From NCBI RefSeq assembly GCF_003600685.1, contig NZ_CP032084.1, positions 496,001 through 560,000 of the forward strand: a DNA stretch of 64,000 nt, read 5' to 3'. The stretch comes from Achromobacter sp. B7. Its GTDB lineage: Bacteria; Pseudomonadota; Gammaproteobacteria; Burkholderiales; Burkholderiaceae_B. Positions within the stretch are counted from its first letter, which is position 1. Each line of letters begins with the position of its first letter. The translations under genes were made by a program, and so were the position numbers. This document shows, piece by piece, positions 1 through 11,728 of the stretch. The notes below the pieces were generated by a model that made no database searches, was not told the DNA's origin, and saw only the letters and a list, made by a program, of their open reading frames with translations.

Positions 1-245
1 GTTTGCGGGATCGGGTAACGATGTCGACGCGGGCGGTCATGGCAGCTTATCCGTGAATTGAGTCTGTCTCCGATTTTACGCACTTATGCGAAGATTCGAT
101 ACGTTCCCTTAGCCACTCTTGGGTGTAGTCAGCACTTTATGCACAATAAACGACACGGCCGCCGTTTTGCTGTCGGCCTTTTGGCCGACGGACGGGTCGC
201 GGGATCTGGCGCTGGGTCTGGCGCGCGCCTTCGTCGCGGGCGGGC
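1..245. other. Left flank, no gene supported
   Basis: No complete gene is supported here. A plus-strand frame open from the window edge stops at 59-61 and could be the last 19 codons of a gene entering from the left. An ATG on the minus strand at 40-38 could equally be the start of a gene leaving to the left, but no ribosome binding site precedes it. The rest is the leader of pilD. I cannot choose between the two readings. Confidence 0.3.
172..189. repeat. Perfect 7-bp inverted repeat with TTTT loop upstream of pilD
   Basis: GTCGGCC-TTTT-GGCCGAC, ending about 57 bases before the pilD start. It has no run of T after the stem, so it is not a clear terminator. It may close the upstream transcript or fold in the pilD leader. 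Confidence 0.4.
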
Positions 246-1109
246 ATGAACGTGCTGCGACACGCTTTCGATATTCCCTTGGGCGCCTTCATTGCGCTGG
301 CCGCGTTGGCGGGCTTGTTCGTCGGCAATTGGCTGACCGTGCTGACCTATCGGCTGCCTCGCATGATGGAACGCGAATGGCAGGCGCAATGCCTGGACGC
401 GGTGGGCCGGGCGCGACCCGACAGCCCCGACGGTCTGTTCCATCCGGCATCGCATTGCCCTGCCTGCAACGCGCCGGTGCGTGGCTGGCGGCGGCTGCCG
501 GTGTTGGGCTGGCTCTTGCTGCGGGGCCGCTGCGCCGCGTGCGATGCCGTGATTGCGTGGCGCTACCCCGCCATTGAATTGCTGACCTGCCTGGTGTTCG
601 CCGCCTGCGCCTGGCGCTACGGCGCCACGCCCGTCGCCTTGTGCGCCATGGGCTTGTCGGCCATGCTGATCGCCTTGGGCTGGATCGATTTTGAAACCAC
701 GCTGCTGCCTGATGTGCTGACGCAGCCGCTGGTCTGGGCCGGCCTGCTCGTCAACCTGTTCGGCACCTTCACCACCTTGCCGCTGGCGGTGATCGGCGCG
801 GTGGCCGGCTATGTGTTCCTGTGGGTTATCTTCCATCTGTTCCGGCTGCTGACCGGGCGCGAAGGCATGGGCTATGGCGACTTCAAATTGCTGGCCGCGC
901 TGGGCGCCTGGTTTGGCGCCGAGTCGCTGCCGATGCTGTTGCTGGCGGCCTCGTTGGTGGGCGTGTTGATCGGCGGCGCGCTCACGCTCAGCGGTCGCGC
1001 GGGCCGGGGGCAGCCGCTGCCTTTCGGACCCTACCTGGCATTGGCCGGTATCGTGATGTTGCTGTTGGGTGGCGACGAGGGCTTGTGGTTGTTGATGCGC
1101 CAGGCGTGA
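246..1109 (+). CDS. pilD: Prepilin peptidase / N-methyltransferase (A24 family)
   Basis: This inner-membrane aspartic protease cleaves the leader of type IV prepilins or type II secretion pseudopilins and methylates the new N-terminus. The 287-residue length is normal. A cytoplasmic zinc-type loop has two CxxC pairs (C71/C74 and C96/C99), followed by the two catalytic aspartates of the family, D148 in GWID and D212 in the GYGDFK signature. Several hydrophobic segments fill the rest. It is followed by coaE after 23 bases, the common pilD-coaE arrangement. No pilin or secretion genes are visible in the window, so the substrate system cannot be named from here. Confidence 0.95.
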   Translation: MNVLRHAFDIPLGAFIALAALAGLFVGNWLTVLTYRLPRMMEREWQAQCLDAVGRARPDSPDGLFHPASHCPACNAPVRGWRRLPVLGWLLLRGRCAACDAVIAWRYPAIELLTCLVFAACAWRYGATPVALCAMGLSAMLIALGWIDFETTLLPDVLTQPLVWAGLLVNLFGTFTTLPLAVIGAVAGYVFLWVIFHLFRLLTGREGMGYGDFKLLAALGAWFGAESLPMLLLAASLVGVLIGGALTLSGRAGRGQPLPFGPYLALAGIVMLLLGGDEGLWLLMRQA

Positions 1110-1132
1110 GCCGGCGGGAAAGGATAGGCATC

Positions 1133-1750
1133 ATGTTCAAGATTGGGCTGACGGGCGGCATCGGGTCGGGCAAGTCCCGCGTGGCCGACATGCTGGCGGA
1201 CTGGGGCGCAACGCTGGTCGACACCGATGAAATCGCGCGCGCGCTGACCGCCGCGAATGGCGCGGCCATGCCCGCCATCGCGACCGAGTTCGGCGCCGAT
1301 GCGTTGACCCCGGACGGTGCGCTGAACCGCGACTGGATGCGCGAGCGCGCCTTCGCCGACCCCGCCGTGCGGCAGCGGCTTGAAGCCGTGCTGCATCCCA
1401 TCATCTCCGAAGAAACACGGCGCCAGGCGGCGGCCGCGACCGGATCGTATCTGGTCTTTGTGGTGCCGCTTTTGGTGGAGTCCTTACAGCGGTGGCGCGG
1501 GCGCGTTGACCGCATCTGCGTGGTGGACTGCGACCCCGACACACAGGTGGCTCGCGTGCAGGCTCGCAGCGGGCTGACGGAGCCCGCCATCAGGCGTATT
1601 ATGGCGGCACAGGCTGCGCGGCAAGTCCGCCTGGAGTCCGCTGACGACGTCATCATCAACGACGGCGCCACAACACCCGAGCAATTGCGCGCGCAGGCAA
1701 AGACCTTGCATGACCGCTGGCTTGCGCTGGCGACCACCCAGGGCCGGTAA
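1133..1750 (+). CDS. coaE: Dephospho-CoA kinase
   Basis: This enzyme catalyses the last step of coenzyme A synthesis, the ATP-dependent phosphorylation of the 3'-hydroxyl of dephospho-CoA in the cytosol. The P-loop GGIGSGKS occupies residues 8-15, and the DTDEIAR segment that follows is the usual substrate-binding region. Length is 205 residues, as expected. The frame is open further upstream, but the ATG at 1133 is preceded by GGAAAGG at suitable spacing and begins with the family N-terminus MFKIGLTGG, which decides the start. It is probably co-transcribed with pilD and zapD. Confidence 0.95.
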   Translation: MFKIGLTGGIGSGKSRVADMLADWGATLVDTDEIARALTAANGAAMPAIATEFGADALTPDGALNRDWMRERAFADPAVRQRLEAVLHPIISEETRRQAAAATGSYLVFVVPLLVESLQRWRGRVDRICVVDCDPDTQVARVQARSGLTEPAIRRIMAAQAARQVRLESADDVIINDGATTPEQLRAQAKTLHDRWLALATTQGR

Positions 1751-1819
1751 GCGCAAGCGGGCCGGCACCCTTCCACATCCCGGCCGGCTGGCTGACCACT
1801 GATGGGCCTGTAAAAAAGC

Positions 1820-2572
1820 GTGATTGTTTACGAATACCCCTTCAATGAGCGCATCCGCGCCTACCTGCGATTGGAATACCTGTTCGACAGGTTGTTCTTC
1901 TTTGCTCAGGCAGGGGATTCACGCCAACATCAGGTTGCCGTTACTTCTCTTTTCGATTTGCTTGACGCCTGCGAACGCACGGACGTGAAAGGCGCCGTGC
2001 TGCAAGACCTTGAACGCCAGCGCATGGCGCTGGTGGGTCTGCGCGATCACCCCGGCGTGGCGCAGGATGCGCTGGAAGCCATGTTGCGCGAACTGGAAAA
2101 AGTGGCCACGGCATTGGCCGCGCCCGGCAAGACCGGCCAGTCGCTGCGCGAAAACGAATGGTTGACCAGCCTGCGCGGTCGCTTGTCCGTGCCGGGCAGC
2201 GCCACGCAGGTCGACATGCCGTCGTACTTTGCCTGGCAGAACAAATCCGAAGCCGCCCGCCTTGCGGACCTTCAGGCCTGGATCTCACCGTTTCTTGCCC
2301 TGTACGACGGGCTGACGATGGCGTTGCGGCTGCTGCGCGAGTCCGGCCGCAAGACCGACATCGTGGCCGAGCAGGGCGCCTACCAGCAGATGCTGGGCGG
2401 CAAGCAGTTTCATCTGCTGCGCGTGTGGGTCGACCCCGAGCAAGGCGTATTCCCCGAGATCAGCGCCAATAAGTACATGATCTGGATACGTTTTTCCACG
2501 CAAGACGGCGAATTCAAGCCCCAGCAGGTGGCCCGCGACGTCGCCTTCCAGATGACGTTGTGCAGCTCGTAG
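1820..2572 (+). CDS. zapD: Cell division protein ZapD
   Basis: ZapD (formerly YacF, DUF1342) binds and bundles FtsZ filaments at the Z ring. The N-terminus IVYEYPFNERIRAYLRLE is the typical opening of the family, and the 250-residue length fits. The start is a GTG at 1820, since the conserved N-terminus begins there. In many beta- and gammaproteobacteria yacG lies next to coaE and zapD; it is not present here. The gene ends 137 bases before the efflux operon. Confidence 0.93.
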   Translation: MIVYEYPFNERIRAYLRLEYLFDRLFFFAQAGDSRQHQVAVTSLFDLLDACERTDVKGAVLQDLERQRMALVGLRDHPGVAQDALEAMLRELEKVATALAAPGKTGQSLRENEWLTSLRGRLSVPGSATQVDMPSYFAWQNKSEAARLADLQAWISPFLALYDGLTMALRLLRESGRKTDIVAEQGAYQQMLGGKQFHLLRVWVDPEQGVFPEISANKYMIWIRFSTQDGEFKPQQVARDVAFQMTLCSS

Positions 2573-2709
2573 GCTGCTGCCTTGCCCGCCCACGGCCGCC
2601 GCAAGGCTGATTCTTGTTGCGGCCAGTTTCAACTGGCGCCCGCGATGCGCGAAACGGAACCCGACTAGTAGACAATACGGCTTTCTGCATTAGTGCCGGA
2701 ACCGTTTCC

Positions 2710-3984
2710 ATGTCCGAAAGTCGTCCTGTTTCCCCACCGTCCCGCTGGACCCGCCGCCGCATTGGCGGCTTGGTCGTGTTGCTGCTGGTGGTTGCCGGTA
2801 TTGCCTGGCTGGTGCTGCGGCCCTCTGCCAAGCAGGGCGGTCCGGCCGGCGCGCGAGGCCCGGGCGGCGGCCGGCCCCCCGCGGCCGCGATGGCCAATCT
2901 GCCCGTCCCGGTGCGCATCGCCACCGCCACCAAGCAGGACATCGACATCTATCTGAAGTCCCTGGGCACCGTCACCGCGTACAACACGGTCACGGTGCGC
3001 AGCCGCGTCAGCGGCGAACTGGTCGACGTGAAATTCCAGGAAGGCCAGCAAGTGAAGGCCGGCGATGTGCTGGCGCAAGTCGACCCGCGCGCCTTCCAGG
3101 TGGCGCTGGACCAGGCGCGCGGCACGCAGATGCAGAATCTGGCCCAGCTTGAAAACGCGCGGCGCGACCTGCAACGCTATCAAGCCCTGTTCAAGCAGGA
3201 CTCCATCGCCAAGCAGCAGGTCGACACCCAGGCCGCGCTGGTGCGCCAATACGAAGGCACCGTCAAAAGCGACCAGGCCAACGTGGACAACGCCAAGTTG
3301 CAGCTGGATTACGCCCGCATCACCGCGCCCATCAGCGGCCGGCTGGGCCTGCGCCAGGTGGACCGGGGCAATCTGGTGTCCAGCTCCGATACCAATGGGC
3401 TGGTTGTCATTACCCAGACCCAGCCCATCTCCGTCGTCTTCACGCTGCCGGAAACCCAGCTGCCCGAAGTGCGTGGCGAAATCGCGGCCGGCCGAACCTT
3501 GGCCGTTGACGCGTACGACCGCGCCGACACGCGCCGTATCGCCACCGGCGTGCTGGAAACGCTGGACAACCAGATCGACGTCACCACCGGCACCTTGAAA
3601 CTGAAGGCCAAGTTTGAAAACGCGGACGACGCGCTGTTCCCGAACCAGTTCGTCAACGTGCGCCTGCACGTGCTGACGCGCAAGGACGTCACCGCCGTCC
3701 CCACGGCCGCCATCCAGCAAGGCTCGGCCGGCGCCTTTGTGTTCCTGGTGCAGCCGGACAACACCATCGCCGTGCGCCAGGTCAAGCTGGGCGCCATCAA
3801 CAACGGCATGGTCGCCGTGAACGAAGGGCTGCAACCGGGCGACCGCGTCGTCACCGAAGGCACCGACCGCCTGCGCGCCGGGGCCAAGGTTGAAATCGTG
3901 GGCGGCGCCGAAGTCATTCCCGCCACCCGCGACAAGACGCTGGGCGCGGGCGCCCCTGCCGGCACCACGCCGCCGTCCAAATAA
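2710..3984 (+). CDS. mdtA: RND efflux periplasmic adaptor (MdtA type)
   Basis: This is the membrane-fusion subunit linking the two RND pumps to the outer-membrane channel. The 424 residues start with a short cytoplasmic tail, one membrane anchor at about 19-37, a Gly/Pro-rich linker, then a lipoyl-type half-motif (RSRVSGELVDVKFQEGQQVK), a coiled-coil hairpin rich in Gln and Ala, the second lipoyl half and a beta-barrel domain. The frame is open upstream to 2614, but the ATG at 2710 gives the standard N-terminus MSESRPVSPP. Its ribosome binding site is weak. It is followed after 12 bases by the first pump gene, so it is the first gene of a four-gene operon. Confidence 0.93.
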   Translation: MSESRPVSPPSRWTRRRIGGLVVLLLVVAGIAWLVLRPSAKQGGPAGARGPGGGRPPAAAMANLPVPVRIATATKQDIDIYLKSLGTVTAYNTVTVRSRVSGELVDVKFQEGQQVKAGDVLAQVDPRAFQVALDQARGTQMQNLAQLENARRDLQRYQALFKQDSIAKQQVDTQAALVRQYEGTVKSDQANVDNAKLQLDYARITAPISGRLGLRQVDRGNLVSSSDTNGLVVITQTQPISVVFTLPETQLPEVRGEIAAGRTLAVDAYDRADTRRIATGVLETLDNQIDVTTGTLKLKAKFENADDALFPNQFVNVRLHVLTRKDVTAVPTAAIQQGSAGAFVFLVQPDNTIAVRQVKLGAINNGMVAVNEGLQPGDRVVTEGTDRLRAGAKVEIVGGAEVIPATRDKTLGAGAPAGTTPPSK

Positions 3985-3996
3985 GCCGAGCGCATC

Positions 3997-6900
3997 GTGA
4001 GTCCGTCGCGTCTGTTCATCCTGCGCCCCGTCGCCACCACGCTGGCGATGGTGGCCATCCTGATTGCCGGCTTCATCGCCTACCGCATGTTGCCCGTGTC
4101 GGCGCTGCCCGAGGTGGACTACCCGACGATCCAGGTGGTGACGCTGTACCCCGGGGCCAGCCCCGACGTGATGACCTCGCTGGTCACGTCCCCGCTGGAA
4201 CGGCAGTTTGGGCAGATGCCGGGCTTGAACCAGATGTCGTCCACCAGTTCGGGCGGCGCGTCGGTCATCACCATGCAGTTCAACCTGACCTTGCCACTGG
4301 ACGTGGCCGAGCAGCAGGTGCAGGCCGCCATCAACGCGGCATCCAACCTGCTGCCCAGCGACCTGCCGGTGCCACCCACGTACAACAAGGTCAACCCCGC
4401 CGATGCCGCCGTGCTGACGCTGGCGATCACATCGCCCACCATGCCCTTGCCGCAGGTGCGCGACCTGGTCGACACGCGGGTGGCGCAGAAGCTGTCGCAG
4501 ATTCCCGGCGTGGGCCTGGTCAGCGTGGCGGGCGGGCAGCGCCCGGCCGTGCGCGTGCAGGTCAACCCGCAGGCGCTGGCCGCCAACGGCTTGGCCATGT
4601 CCGACCTGCGCACCGCCATCGTGGGCGCCAACGTCAATCAGCCCAAGGGCAACCTGGACGGCCCGCTGCGTTCCACCACCATCAACGCCAATGACCAGCT
4701 GAAGTCGCCCACCGACTACAACGACCTGATCATCGCCTACAAGAACAACGCGCCGCTGCGCCTGTCCGACGTGGCGCGCGCGGTCGAAGGCGCCGAAGAC
4801 ACGCGCCAGGCCGCATGGGCCGGCGACAAGCCCGCCATCCTGTTGAACATCCAGCGCCAGCCCGGCGCCAATGTGATCGACGTGGTCAACCGCATCCAGA
4901 CACTGTTGCCGCAGCTGCGCGCCGCGCTGCCGGCCACGCTGGATGTCACCGTGGTGTCCGACCGCACGCAGACCATCCGCGATTCCGTCGAAGACGTGAA
5001 GTTTGAAATGCTGCTGGCCGTGGGGCTGGTGGTGATGGTGACCTTCGTGTTCCTGCGCAGCCTGACCGCCACGCTGATCCCCAGCGTCGTGGTGCCGCTG
5101 TCGCTGGTGGGCACGTTCGGCATCATGTACCTGGCCGGGTTCTCCATCAACAACCTGACGCTGATGGCGCTGACGATCGCCACCGGCTTCGTGGTGGACG
5201 ACGCCATCGTCATGATCGAGAACATCGCGCGCCACATCGAAGAAGGCGAAACGCCGATGCAGGCGGCGCTCAAGGGGGCCTCGCAGATCGGGTTCACGCT
5301 GATCTCGCTGACGTTCTCGCTGATCGCCGTGCTGATTCCGCTGTTGTTCATGACCGAAGTCGTGGGCCGGCTGTTCCGCGAATTCGCCATCACGCTGGCG
5401 GTGTCCATCCTGATTTCACTGGTGGTGTCGCTGACTCTGACGCCGATGATGTGCGCACGCTTGCTGCGCGCGGAATCGGAACAGAAGCACGGGCGTTTTC
5501 ACACCGCCACCGGCAACTTCATTGACCGCGTCATCGCCGGCTATGACCGGATGCTGCAAGTGGTGCTGCGCCATCAGCCGCTGACCTTGCTGGTGGCGCT
5601 GGGCACGTTCGCGCTGACCGTGGTGCTGTACATGGTGGTGCCCAAGGGCTTTTTCCCGCAGCAGGACACCGGGCTGATCCAGGCCATCACGCAGGCGCCG
5701 CAATCCATTTCGTTTCCGGCCATGGCCGAACGCCAGCAGGCCGCCGCGCGGCTGGTGCTGCAAGATCCGGACGTGCAGGCCGTGTCCTCGTTCATCGGTG
5801 TCGACGGCAGCAACGCCACGCTTAGCGCCGGCCGCATGCAGATTTCCCTAAAGCCGCAAGCCGAGCGCAGCGGCGATTTGCGCACGGTGATGGCGCGCTT
5901 GCAGGAATCGCTGGGCAAGCAGGACGGCCTGACCGTCTACATGCAGCCCGTGCAGGACCTGACCATCGAAGACCGCGTCAGCCGCACGCAATATCAGATG
6001 ACGCTGTCCAACCCCGACCTGAAGGTGCTGAGCGAATGGACGCCCAAGCTGGTGGATCGGCTGCGCCAGGTGCCGGGCCTGAAGGACGTAACGGATGACT
6101 TGCAGGACGACGGCTTGCAGACCTGGGTCGAGATCGACCGCGATGCGGCCTCGCGCCTGGGCATTACCGCCGCCGTCATCGACGAAGCGCTGTACGACGC
6201 CTTCGGCCAGCGCCTGATCTCCACGATCTTCACGCAATCGAACCAGTACCGCGTGGTGCTGGAAGTGCAGCCACAGTTCCAGATGAACCCGTCCGCGCTG
6301 GGGCAGATCCATGTGCCCACGGCCGCGGGCACGCAGGTGCCGCTGTCGTCCGTGGCGCACATCACCGAAGGGCGTACGGTGCTTGCCGTGAACCGGCTGG
6401 ACCAGTTCCCGATGGTCACGGTGTCGTTCAACCTGGCGCCGGGCGCGTCCTTGTCCAACGCGGTCGAAGCCATCACCGCCGCCGAAGCCGAGATCGGCAT
6501 GCCCGCCGGGGTCGAGACCCGCTTCCAGGGCGCCGCGCTGGCGTTCCAGAATTCGCTGACCAGCACGTTGTGGCTGATCCTGGCCGCCGTGGTCACCATG
6601 TACATCGTGCTGGGCGTGCTGTACGAAAGCTACATCCATCCCATCACCATCCTGTCGACCTTGCCGTCCGCCGGCGTGGGCGCCTTGCTGGCGCTGTTGA
6701 TCAGCGGCACCGAGCTGGACATGATCGGCATCATCGGCATCATCCTGCTCATCGGCATCGTGAAAAAGAACGCCATCATGATGATCGACTTCGCGCTGGA
6801 CGCCGAGCGTAAGCGCGGCCTGAGCCCGCGCGCCGCCATCCATGAAGCCGCGCTGCTGCGCTTCCGGCCCATCTTGATGACCACGCTTGCCGCCCTGTTC

Positions 6901-7095
6901 GGCGCCTTGCCGCTGATGCTGTCTTCGGGCACCGGCGCGGAATTGCGCCAGCCGCTGGGCCTGGTGATGGTGGGCGGCCTGCTGCTCAGCCAGGTGCTGA
7001 CGCTGTTCACCACGCCCGTCATCTATTTGATGTTCGACCGCCTGTCGCGCCGCTGGCGTGGCGTGCGCGCGCCCGCCGCCGGGGACGCGTCATGA
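3997..7095 (+). CDS. mdtB: RND multidrug efflux pump, MdtB type
   Basis: A proton-driven inner-membrane drug exporter of the HAE1 family with 1032 residues and the usual twelve-segment layout of two large periplasmic loops. The N-terminus [19 protein letters not shown], the internal FFPQQDTG motif and the second-half stretch [15 protein letters not shown] are all hallmarks. The start is GTG at 3997. It is one of two consecutive pump genes; in E. coli MdtB and MdtC form a mixed trimer, and the same is likely here. It overlaps the next gene by four bases. Confidence 0.93.
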   Translation: MSPSRLFILRPVATTLAMVAILIAGFIAYRMLPVSALPEVDYPTIQVVTLYPGASPDVMTSLVTSPLERQFGQMPGLNQMSSTSSGGASVITMQFNLTLPLDVAEQQVQAAINAASNLLPSDLPVPPTYNKVNPADAAVLTLAITSPTMPLPQVRDLVDTRVAQKLSQIPGVGLVSVAGGQRPAVRVQVNPQALAANGLAMSDLRTAIVGANVNQPKGNLDGPLRSTTINANDQLKSPTDYNDLIIAYKNNAPLRLSDVARAVEGAEDTRQAAWAGDKPAILLNIQRQPGANVIDVVNRIQTLLPQLRAALPATLDVTVVSDRTQTIRDSVEDVKFEMLLAVGLVVMVTFVFLRSLTATLIPSVVVPLSLVGTFGIMYLAGFSINNLTLMALTIATGFVVDDAIVMIENIARHIEEGETPMQAALKGASQIGFTLISLTFSLIAVLIPLLFMTEVVGRLFREFAITLAVSILISLVVSLTLTPMMCARLLRAESEQKHGRFHTATGNFIDRVIAGYDRMLQVVLRHQPLTLLVALGTFALTVVLYMVVPKGFFPQQDTGLIQAITQAPQSISFPAMAERQQAAARLVLQDPDVQAVSSFIGVDGSNATLSAGRMQISLKPQAERSGDLRTVMARLQESLGKQDGLTVYMQPVQDLTIEDRVSRTQYQMTLSNPDLKVLSEWTPKLVDRLRQVPGLKDVTDDLQDDGLQTWVEIDRDAASRLGITAAVIDEALYDAFGQRLISTIFTQSNQYRVVLEVQPQFQMNPSALGQIHVPTAAGTQVPLSSVAHITEGRTVLAVNRLDQFPMVTVSFNLAPGASLSNAVEAITAAEAEIGMPAGVETRFQGAALAFQNSLTSTLWLILAAVVTMYIVLGVLYESYIHPITILSTLPSAGVGALLALLISGTELDMIGIIGIILLIGIVKKNAIMMIDFALDAERKRGLSPRAAIHEAALLRFRPILMTTLAALFGALPLMLSSGTGAELRQPLGLVMVGGLLLSQVLTLFTTPVIYLMFDRLSRRWRGVRAPAAGDAS

Positions 7096-10000
7096 TCATG
7101 TCGGCGCCCTTCATCGTCCGGCCGGTAGCGACCACGTTGCTTAGCGTGGCGGTTGTGATGGCGGGGCTGCTGGCGTTTTTCCTGTTGCCGGTGGCGCCCT
7201 TGCCGCAGGTGGATATCCCCACGATTTCGGTGTCGGCCAGCCTGCCCGGCGCCAGCCCCGAGACCATGGCATCCAGCGTGGCCACGCCACTTGAGCGGTC
7301 GCTGGGCAGCATCGCGGGCGTGACTGAAATGACGTCGAGCAGCTCGCAGGGGTCTACCCGCGTGACGCTGCAATTTGATTTGTCGCGCGATATCAACGGC
7401 GCGGCGCGCGACGTGCAGGCCGCCATCAACGCGGCGCGTTCGTTGCTGCCTTCCGGCTTGCGCAGCAATCCCACGTATCACAAGTCCAACCCGTCGGACG
7501 CGCCCATCATGACCTTGGCGCTGACGTCCGACACGCTGGGCCAGGGCCAGCTGTACGACATCGCCTCCACCATCGTGGCGCAGAAGCTGGCGCAGGTGGA
7601 CGGCGTGGGCGAAGTCACCGTGGGGGGCAGTTCGCTGCCGGCCGTGCGCGTCACGGTGCTGCCCGGCGCGCTGGCCAATCGCGGCGTGTCGCTGGACCAG
7701 CTGCGCAGCACGCTGGCCAACGCCAACTCGAACCGCCCCAAGGGCGTGCTGGAAAACGACCGCTACCACTGGCAGATCATGGTCAGCGACCAGCTCAGCC
7801 GCGCCGAGCAATATCGGCCGCTGATCGTGGCCTGGAAAGACGGCGCGCCGGTGCGCGTGTCGGATGTGGCCAAGGTCGAGGATTCCGTCGAAGACCTGTA
7901 TCAGACCGGCTTCTACAACGACCGCAAGGCCATCCTGATGATCGTGCGTCGGCAGGCCGACGCCAACATCATCGAAGCCGTGAACGCCGTGCGCGCGCAG
8001 CTGCCCGTGTTGCAGGCGCTGATGCCGGCCGACGTGAACATGACGGTCGCGCAAGACCGCACGCCCAGCATCCGCGCGTCGCTGCACGAAGCCGAACTCA
8101 CGCTGATCATCGCCGTGGGCTTGGTGGTGCTGGTGGTGCTGCTGTTCCTGCGCCGCTGGCGCGCGGCCATCATCCCCAGCGTGGCCGTGCCGGTATCGCT
8201 GATCGGCACGTTCTGCATCATGTATATGTGCGGCTTCACGCTGAACACCATTTCGCTGATGGCGCTGATCGTGGCTACCGGCTTTGTGGTGGACGACGCC
8301 ATCGTGGTGCTGGAAAACATCATGCGGCATGTCGAGAACGGCATGTCGCCCATGCGCGCGGCGCTGCGCGGGTCGCGCGAAGTGGGCTTCACGGTGCTGT
8401 CCATGAGCCTGTCGCTGGTGGCGGTGTTCATCCCCATCCTGCTGATGGGCGGCGTGGTGGGGCGGCTGTTCCGCGAATTCGCCGTCACGCTGTCGGCCGC
8501 CATCATGGTGTCGCTGGTGGTGTCGTTGACGTTGACGCCCATGATGTGCGCGCGGCTGTTGCGTCCCGAGCCCAAGGACGCCAAGCCGCCCGGACGGCTC
8601 GCGCGCTGGTCCGAACGCGGCTTTGAAGCCATGCTGGACGGCTATCGCCGCAGCCTGCGTTGGGCGCTGGCGCATGGGCGCCTGATGATGCTGACGCTGG
8701 CCGTGGCCGTGGGCCTGAACGTGTACCTGTACATGGCGGTGCCCAAGGGCTTTTTCCCACAACAGGATACGGGCCAGCTGCTGGGCTTTTTCCGGGTCGA
8801 CCAGGGCACCTCGTTCCAGGCCACCGTTCCCAAGCTGGACGCGCTGCGCAAGGTGGTGCTGGCGGACCCGGCGGTGCAAAGCATGACGGGGTACGCCGGC
8901 GGGCGCGGCGGCAGCAACAGCAGCTTCATGCAGATCCAGCTCAAGCCGCTGGAAGAGCGCAAGGTGTCGGCCGATGTGGTCATCAACCGGCTGCGCGGCA
9001 AACTGCAAAACATGCCGGGCGCGCGCATGTTCCTGGTGTCGCAGCAGGACATCCGCATCGGTGGGCGTCAGAGCCAGGGCTCGTACGACTACACGCTGAT
9101 GTCGGGCGACCTGCAATTGCTGCGCACCTGGATGCCCAAGGTGCAGCAGGCGATGGCGAAGATTCCTGAAATCACGGACGTGGATACCGATGTCGAGGAC
9201 AAGGGCCGCCAGATCAACCTGGTGATCGACCGCGAGGCCGCAACGCGGCTGGGCGTCAGCATGTCCACGATATCCACGGTGCTGAACAATTCGTTCAGCC
9301 AGCGGCAGGTGTCGGTGATGTACGGGCCGCTGAACCAGTACCACGTGGTGCTGGGGCTGGAGCCCAGGTTTGCCGAAGACATTGAATCCCTCAAGCAGGT
9401 GGAAGTCATCACGTCGACCGGCGCGCGCGTGCCGCTGCTGGCGTTTGCAAGCCTGGAAAACGGCAACGCGCCACTCAGCGTGCAGCACCAGGGTTTGTTC
9501 GTGGCGGACACGGTGTCGTTCAGCCTGGCGCCCGGCGTGTCGCTGGGTCAGGCCACCGCAGCCATCGATGCGGCCGTGGCGCGCATCGGCTTGCCGTCGG
9601 ACCAGATCCAGGCGGGCTTCCAGGGCACCGCCGCCGCTTTGCAGCAAACGCTGGCGCAGCAGCCGTGGCTGATCCTGGCGGCGCTGGTCACGATGTATAT
9701 CGTGCTGGGCATTTTGTACGAGAGCTTCGTGCATCCGCTGACGATCCTGTCCACCTTGCCGTCCGCCGGGCTGGGCGCGTTGCTGGCGCTGTTGCTGGTG
9801 CGGCAGGACTTCACGCTGATTGCGCTGATCGGCGTGTTCCTGTTGATCGGCATCGTGAAAAAGAACGCCATCATGATGGTGGACTTTGCGCTGGAAGCGC
9901 AGCGCGTGCAGGGCATGGCGCCGCGTGAAGCGATCTTCCAGGCGTGCGTGACGCGCTTTCGCCCCATCATGATGACGACCATGGCCGCCATCTTCGGCGC

Positions 10001-10205
10001 GCTGCCGCTGGTGCTGGCAACCGGCGCGGGCGTCGAGATGCGCCAGCCGCTGGGCATCACCATCGTGGGCGGCCTGGTCCTCAGCCAGATCCTGACGCTG
10101 TACACCACCCCCGTGGTCTATCTTTACCTGGACCGTTTTCGCCTGTGGGCATCGCGCTGGCGCGCCCGGCGAAATGACGCCCCTGCTTCCATAGAACCTA
10201 CATGA
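7092..10205 (+). CDS. mdtC: RND multidrug efflux pump, MdtC type
   Basis: The second RND pump subunit, 1037 residues, is similar to its upstream neighbour across the whole length ([19 protein letters not shown] start, [23 protein letters not shown]). It starts at the ATGA overlap with mdtB and itself overlaps the channel gene by ATGA at 10202-10205, so translation of mdtB, mdtC and the channel is coupled. It presumably assembles with MdtB into a heterotrimer. Substrates cannot be read from sequence; MdtABC pumps typically handle bile salts, novobiocin and other amphiphiles. Confidence 0.93.
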   Translation: MIMSAPFIVRPVATTLLSVAVVMAGLLAFFLLPVAPLPQVDIPTISVSASLPGASPETMASSVATPLERSLGSIAGVTEMTSSSSQGSTRVTLQFDLSRDINGAARDVQAAINAARSLLPSGLRSNPTYHKSNPSDAPIMTLALTSDTLGQGQLYDIASTIVAQKLAQVDGVGEVTVGGSSLPAVRVTVLPGALANRGVSLDQLRSTLANANSNRPKGVLENDRYHWQIMVSDQLSRAEQYRPLIVAWKDGAPVRVSDVAKVEDSVEDLYQTGFYNDRKAILMIVRRQADANIIEAVNAVRAQLPVLQALMPADVNMTVAQDRTPSIRASLHEAELTLIIAVGLVVLVVLLFLRRWRAAIIPSVAVPVSLIGTFCIMYMCGFTLNTISLMALIVATGFVVDDAIVVLENIMRHVENGMSPMRAALRGSREVGFTVLSMSLSLVAVFIPILLMGGVVGRLFREFAVTLSAAIMVSLVVSLTLTPMMCARLLRPEPKDAKPPGRLARWSERGFEAMLDGYRRSLRWALAHGRLMMLTLAVAVGLNVYLYMAVPKGFFPQQDTGQLLGFFRVDQGTSFQATVPKLDALRKVVLADPAVQSMTGYAGGRGGSNSSFMQIQLKPLEERKVSADVVINRLRGKLQNMPGARMFLVSQQDIRIGGRQSQGSYDYTLMSGDLQLLRTWMPKVQQAMAKIPEITDVDTDVEDKGRQINLVIDREAATRLGVSMSTISTVLNNSFSQRQVSVMYGPLNQYHVVLGLEPRFAEDIESLKQVEVITSTGARVPLLAFASLENGNAPLSVQHQGLFVADTVSFSLAPGVSLGQATAAIDAAVARIGLPSDQIQAGFQGTAAALQQTLAQQPWLILAALVTMYIVLGILYESFVHPLTILSTLPSAGLGALLALLLVRQDFTLIALIGVFLLIGIVKKNAIMMVDFALEAQRVQGMAPREAIFQACVTRFRPIMMTTMAAIFGALPLVLATGAGVEMRQPLGITIVGGLVLSQILTLYTTPVVYLYLDRFRLWASRWRARRNDAPASIEPT

Positions 10206-11716
10206 TCCGACCCAAGCCGTTTGCCGCATCCTTCCTACCCCGCAGCGCCGTCACGCTGGCGCTGTGCGCGCTGCTTGGCGCGTGCGCGGTCGGCCCTGAT
10301 TACCAACGCCCCGCGCTGGATGTGGGCGCGTCCTACAAGGAAGGGCAGGGGCAAGAGCAGGTAGACGGCTGGAAGCGGGCGGAACCGCGTGACGTGGCCG
10401 ACCGTGGCAAGTGGTGGCAGGTGTATGGCGACGACACGTTGAATTCGCTGGTCGAGCGCTTGAACACGTCGAACCAGACCATTGCCCAGGCCGAGGCCAA
10501 CTACCGTCAGGCGCTGGGCCTGGTGCGCGCCGCGCGCGCGGGCTTCTATCCCACCGTGGGCGCCAGCGCCGGCATGTCGCGCGCGGGCGTCGGCACGGGC
10601 TCGTCATCGTCGTCAGGCAATGGCAGCAATGTGTCGAACCAGTATTCCGTGACGGGTAGCGTCAGCTGGGAACTGGACGTGTGGGGACGCGTGCGCCGCA
10701 GCACGGAATCGTCCGAGGCCAGCGCGGCGGCCAGCCTGGCGGACTTGGCCGCCACGCGCCTGAGCGCGCAGGCGGCGCTGGTGCAGACCTATCTGCAACT
10801 GCGCGTGCTGGACGAACAGAAACGTTTGCTGGACGCTACCGTGGCGGCGTATGAAAAGTCGCTGCAACTGACGCAAAACCGCTATGAAGTGGGCGTGGCG
10901 GGGCAGGCCGACATCGCCGTGGCGCGCACGCAGGTGGAAAGCACGCGCGCCCAGTCGATTGACCTGGACTGGCAGCGCGGCCAGTACGAGCACGCCATCG
11001 CCGTGTTGATGGGGCAGGCCCCGTCGCAGTTCAGCCTGCCGCCGGCGGTATTTGCCTTGCAACTGCCGCAGATTCCGGTGGGGCTGCCGTCCGAACTGCT
11101 TGAGCGGCGGCCGGACATCGCCGCCGCCGAACGTCGCGCGGCCGCGGCCAATGCGCAGATCGGCGTGGCCGAGGCCGCGTGGTTCCCCTCGCTGATCCTG
11201 TCGGCCGACGGCGGCTTTCGCAACGGCCAGTTCGCCGACCTGCTGACGGCGCCCGCGCGCTTCTGGTCGTTGGGCCCGGCGTTGGCGCTGACCCTGTTCG
11301 ATGGCGGCGCGCGCGCCGCACAAGTCGAACAGGCGCGCGCCGCCTACGACTCGCAAGCGGCGGCCTATCGCCAAGCGGCGTTGGTGGGCCTGCGCGAAGT
11401 TGAGGACTATCTGATCCAGCTGCGCGTCATGGAAAACGAACAGACCGTGCAACGCCGCGCGCTGGAGTCCGCGCGCGAGTCGTTGCGCCTGATCCAGAAC
11501 CAGTACAAGGCCGGCCTGGTGGACTATCTGAGCGTGGCGGTGGTGGACGCCACCGCGCTTAACAGCGAGCGCAATGCGCTAAGCCTGTTGGGCACGCGCC
11601 TGGTGGCCAGCGTGAATTTGATTGTGGCGTTGGGTGGGGGGTGGGATGGCCTGCCGGCGGTGCAGCAGGCCGACGCGGCGCCAGCGCCCGCTTCGACGAC
11701 GGCCCCCGTGAACTGA
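10202..11716 (+). CDS. Outer-membrane efflux channel lipoprotein (OprM/NodT family)
   Basis: This is the TolC-like outer-membrane duct of the efflux system. A lipoprotein signal peptide ends in the lipobox LLGAC with C28 as the acylation site, followed by AVGPDYQRP, the characteristic start of the mature OprM/NodT family. The 504 residues contain the duplicated alpha-helical barrel repeats ([20 protein letters not shown] and [20 protein letters not shown]). E. coli mdtABC borrows TolC, whereas this operon brings its own channel. It ends 12 bases from the convergent TetR gene. Confidence 0.93.
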   Translation: MIRPKPFAASFLPRSAVTLALCALLGACAVGPDYQRPALDVGASYKEGQGQEQVDGWKRAEPRDVADRGKWWQVYGDDTLNSLVERLNTSNQTIAQAEANYRQALGLVRAARAGFYPTVGASAGMSRAGVGTGSSSSSGNGSNVSNQYSVTGSVSWELDVWGRVRRSTESSEASAAASLADLAATRLSAQAALVQTYLQLRVLDEQKRLLDATVAAYEKSLQLTQNRYEVGVAGQADIAVARTQVESTRAQSIDLDWQRGQYEHAIAVLMGQAPSQFSLPPAVFALQLPQIPVGLPSELLERRPDIAAAERRAAAANAQIGVAEAAWFPSLILSADGGFRNGQFADLLTAPARFWSLGPALALTLFDGGARAAQVEQARAAYDSQAAAYRQAALVGLREVEDYLIQLRVMENEQTVQRRALESARESLRLIQNQYKAGLVDYLSVAVVDATALNSERNALSLLGTRLVASVNLIVALGGGWDGLPAVQQADAAPAPASTTAPVN

Positions 11717-11728
11717 GCGCGCAGCCGT

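Noticed and set aside
172..189. Inverted repeat upstream of pilD as a terminator
   Set aside because: The stem is good but no T run follows on either strand; kept only as a repeat.
2665..5235. Very long open frame on the minus strand opposite mdtA/mdtB
   Set aside because: Its translation is rich in His, Gln, Gly and Arg with no domain, the usual antisense image of a GC-rich gene. The plus strand here carries two clear efflux genes.
7023..10229. 1068-codon open frame opposite mdtC
   Set aside because: Same antisense pattern (runs of His, Gln, Arg, Ala), fully covered by a well-supported pump gene on the other strand.
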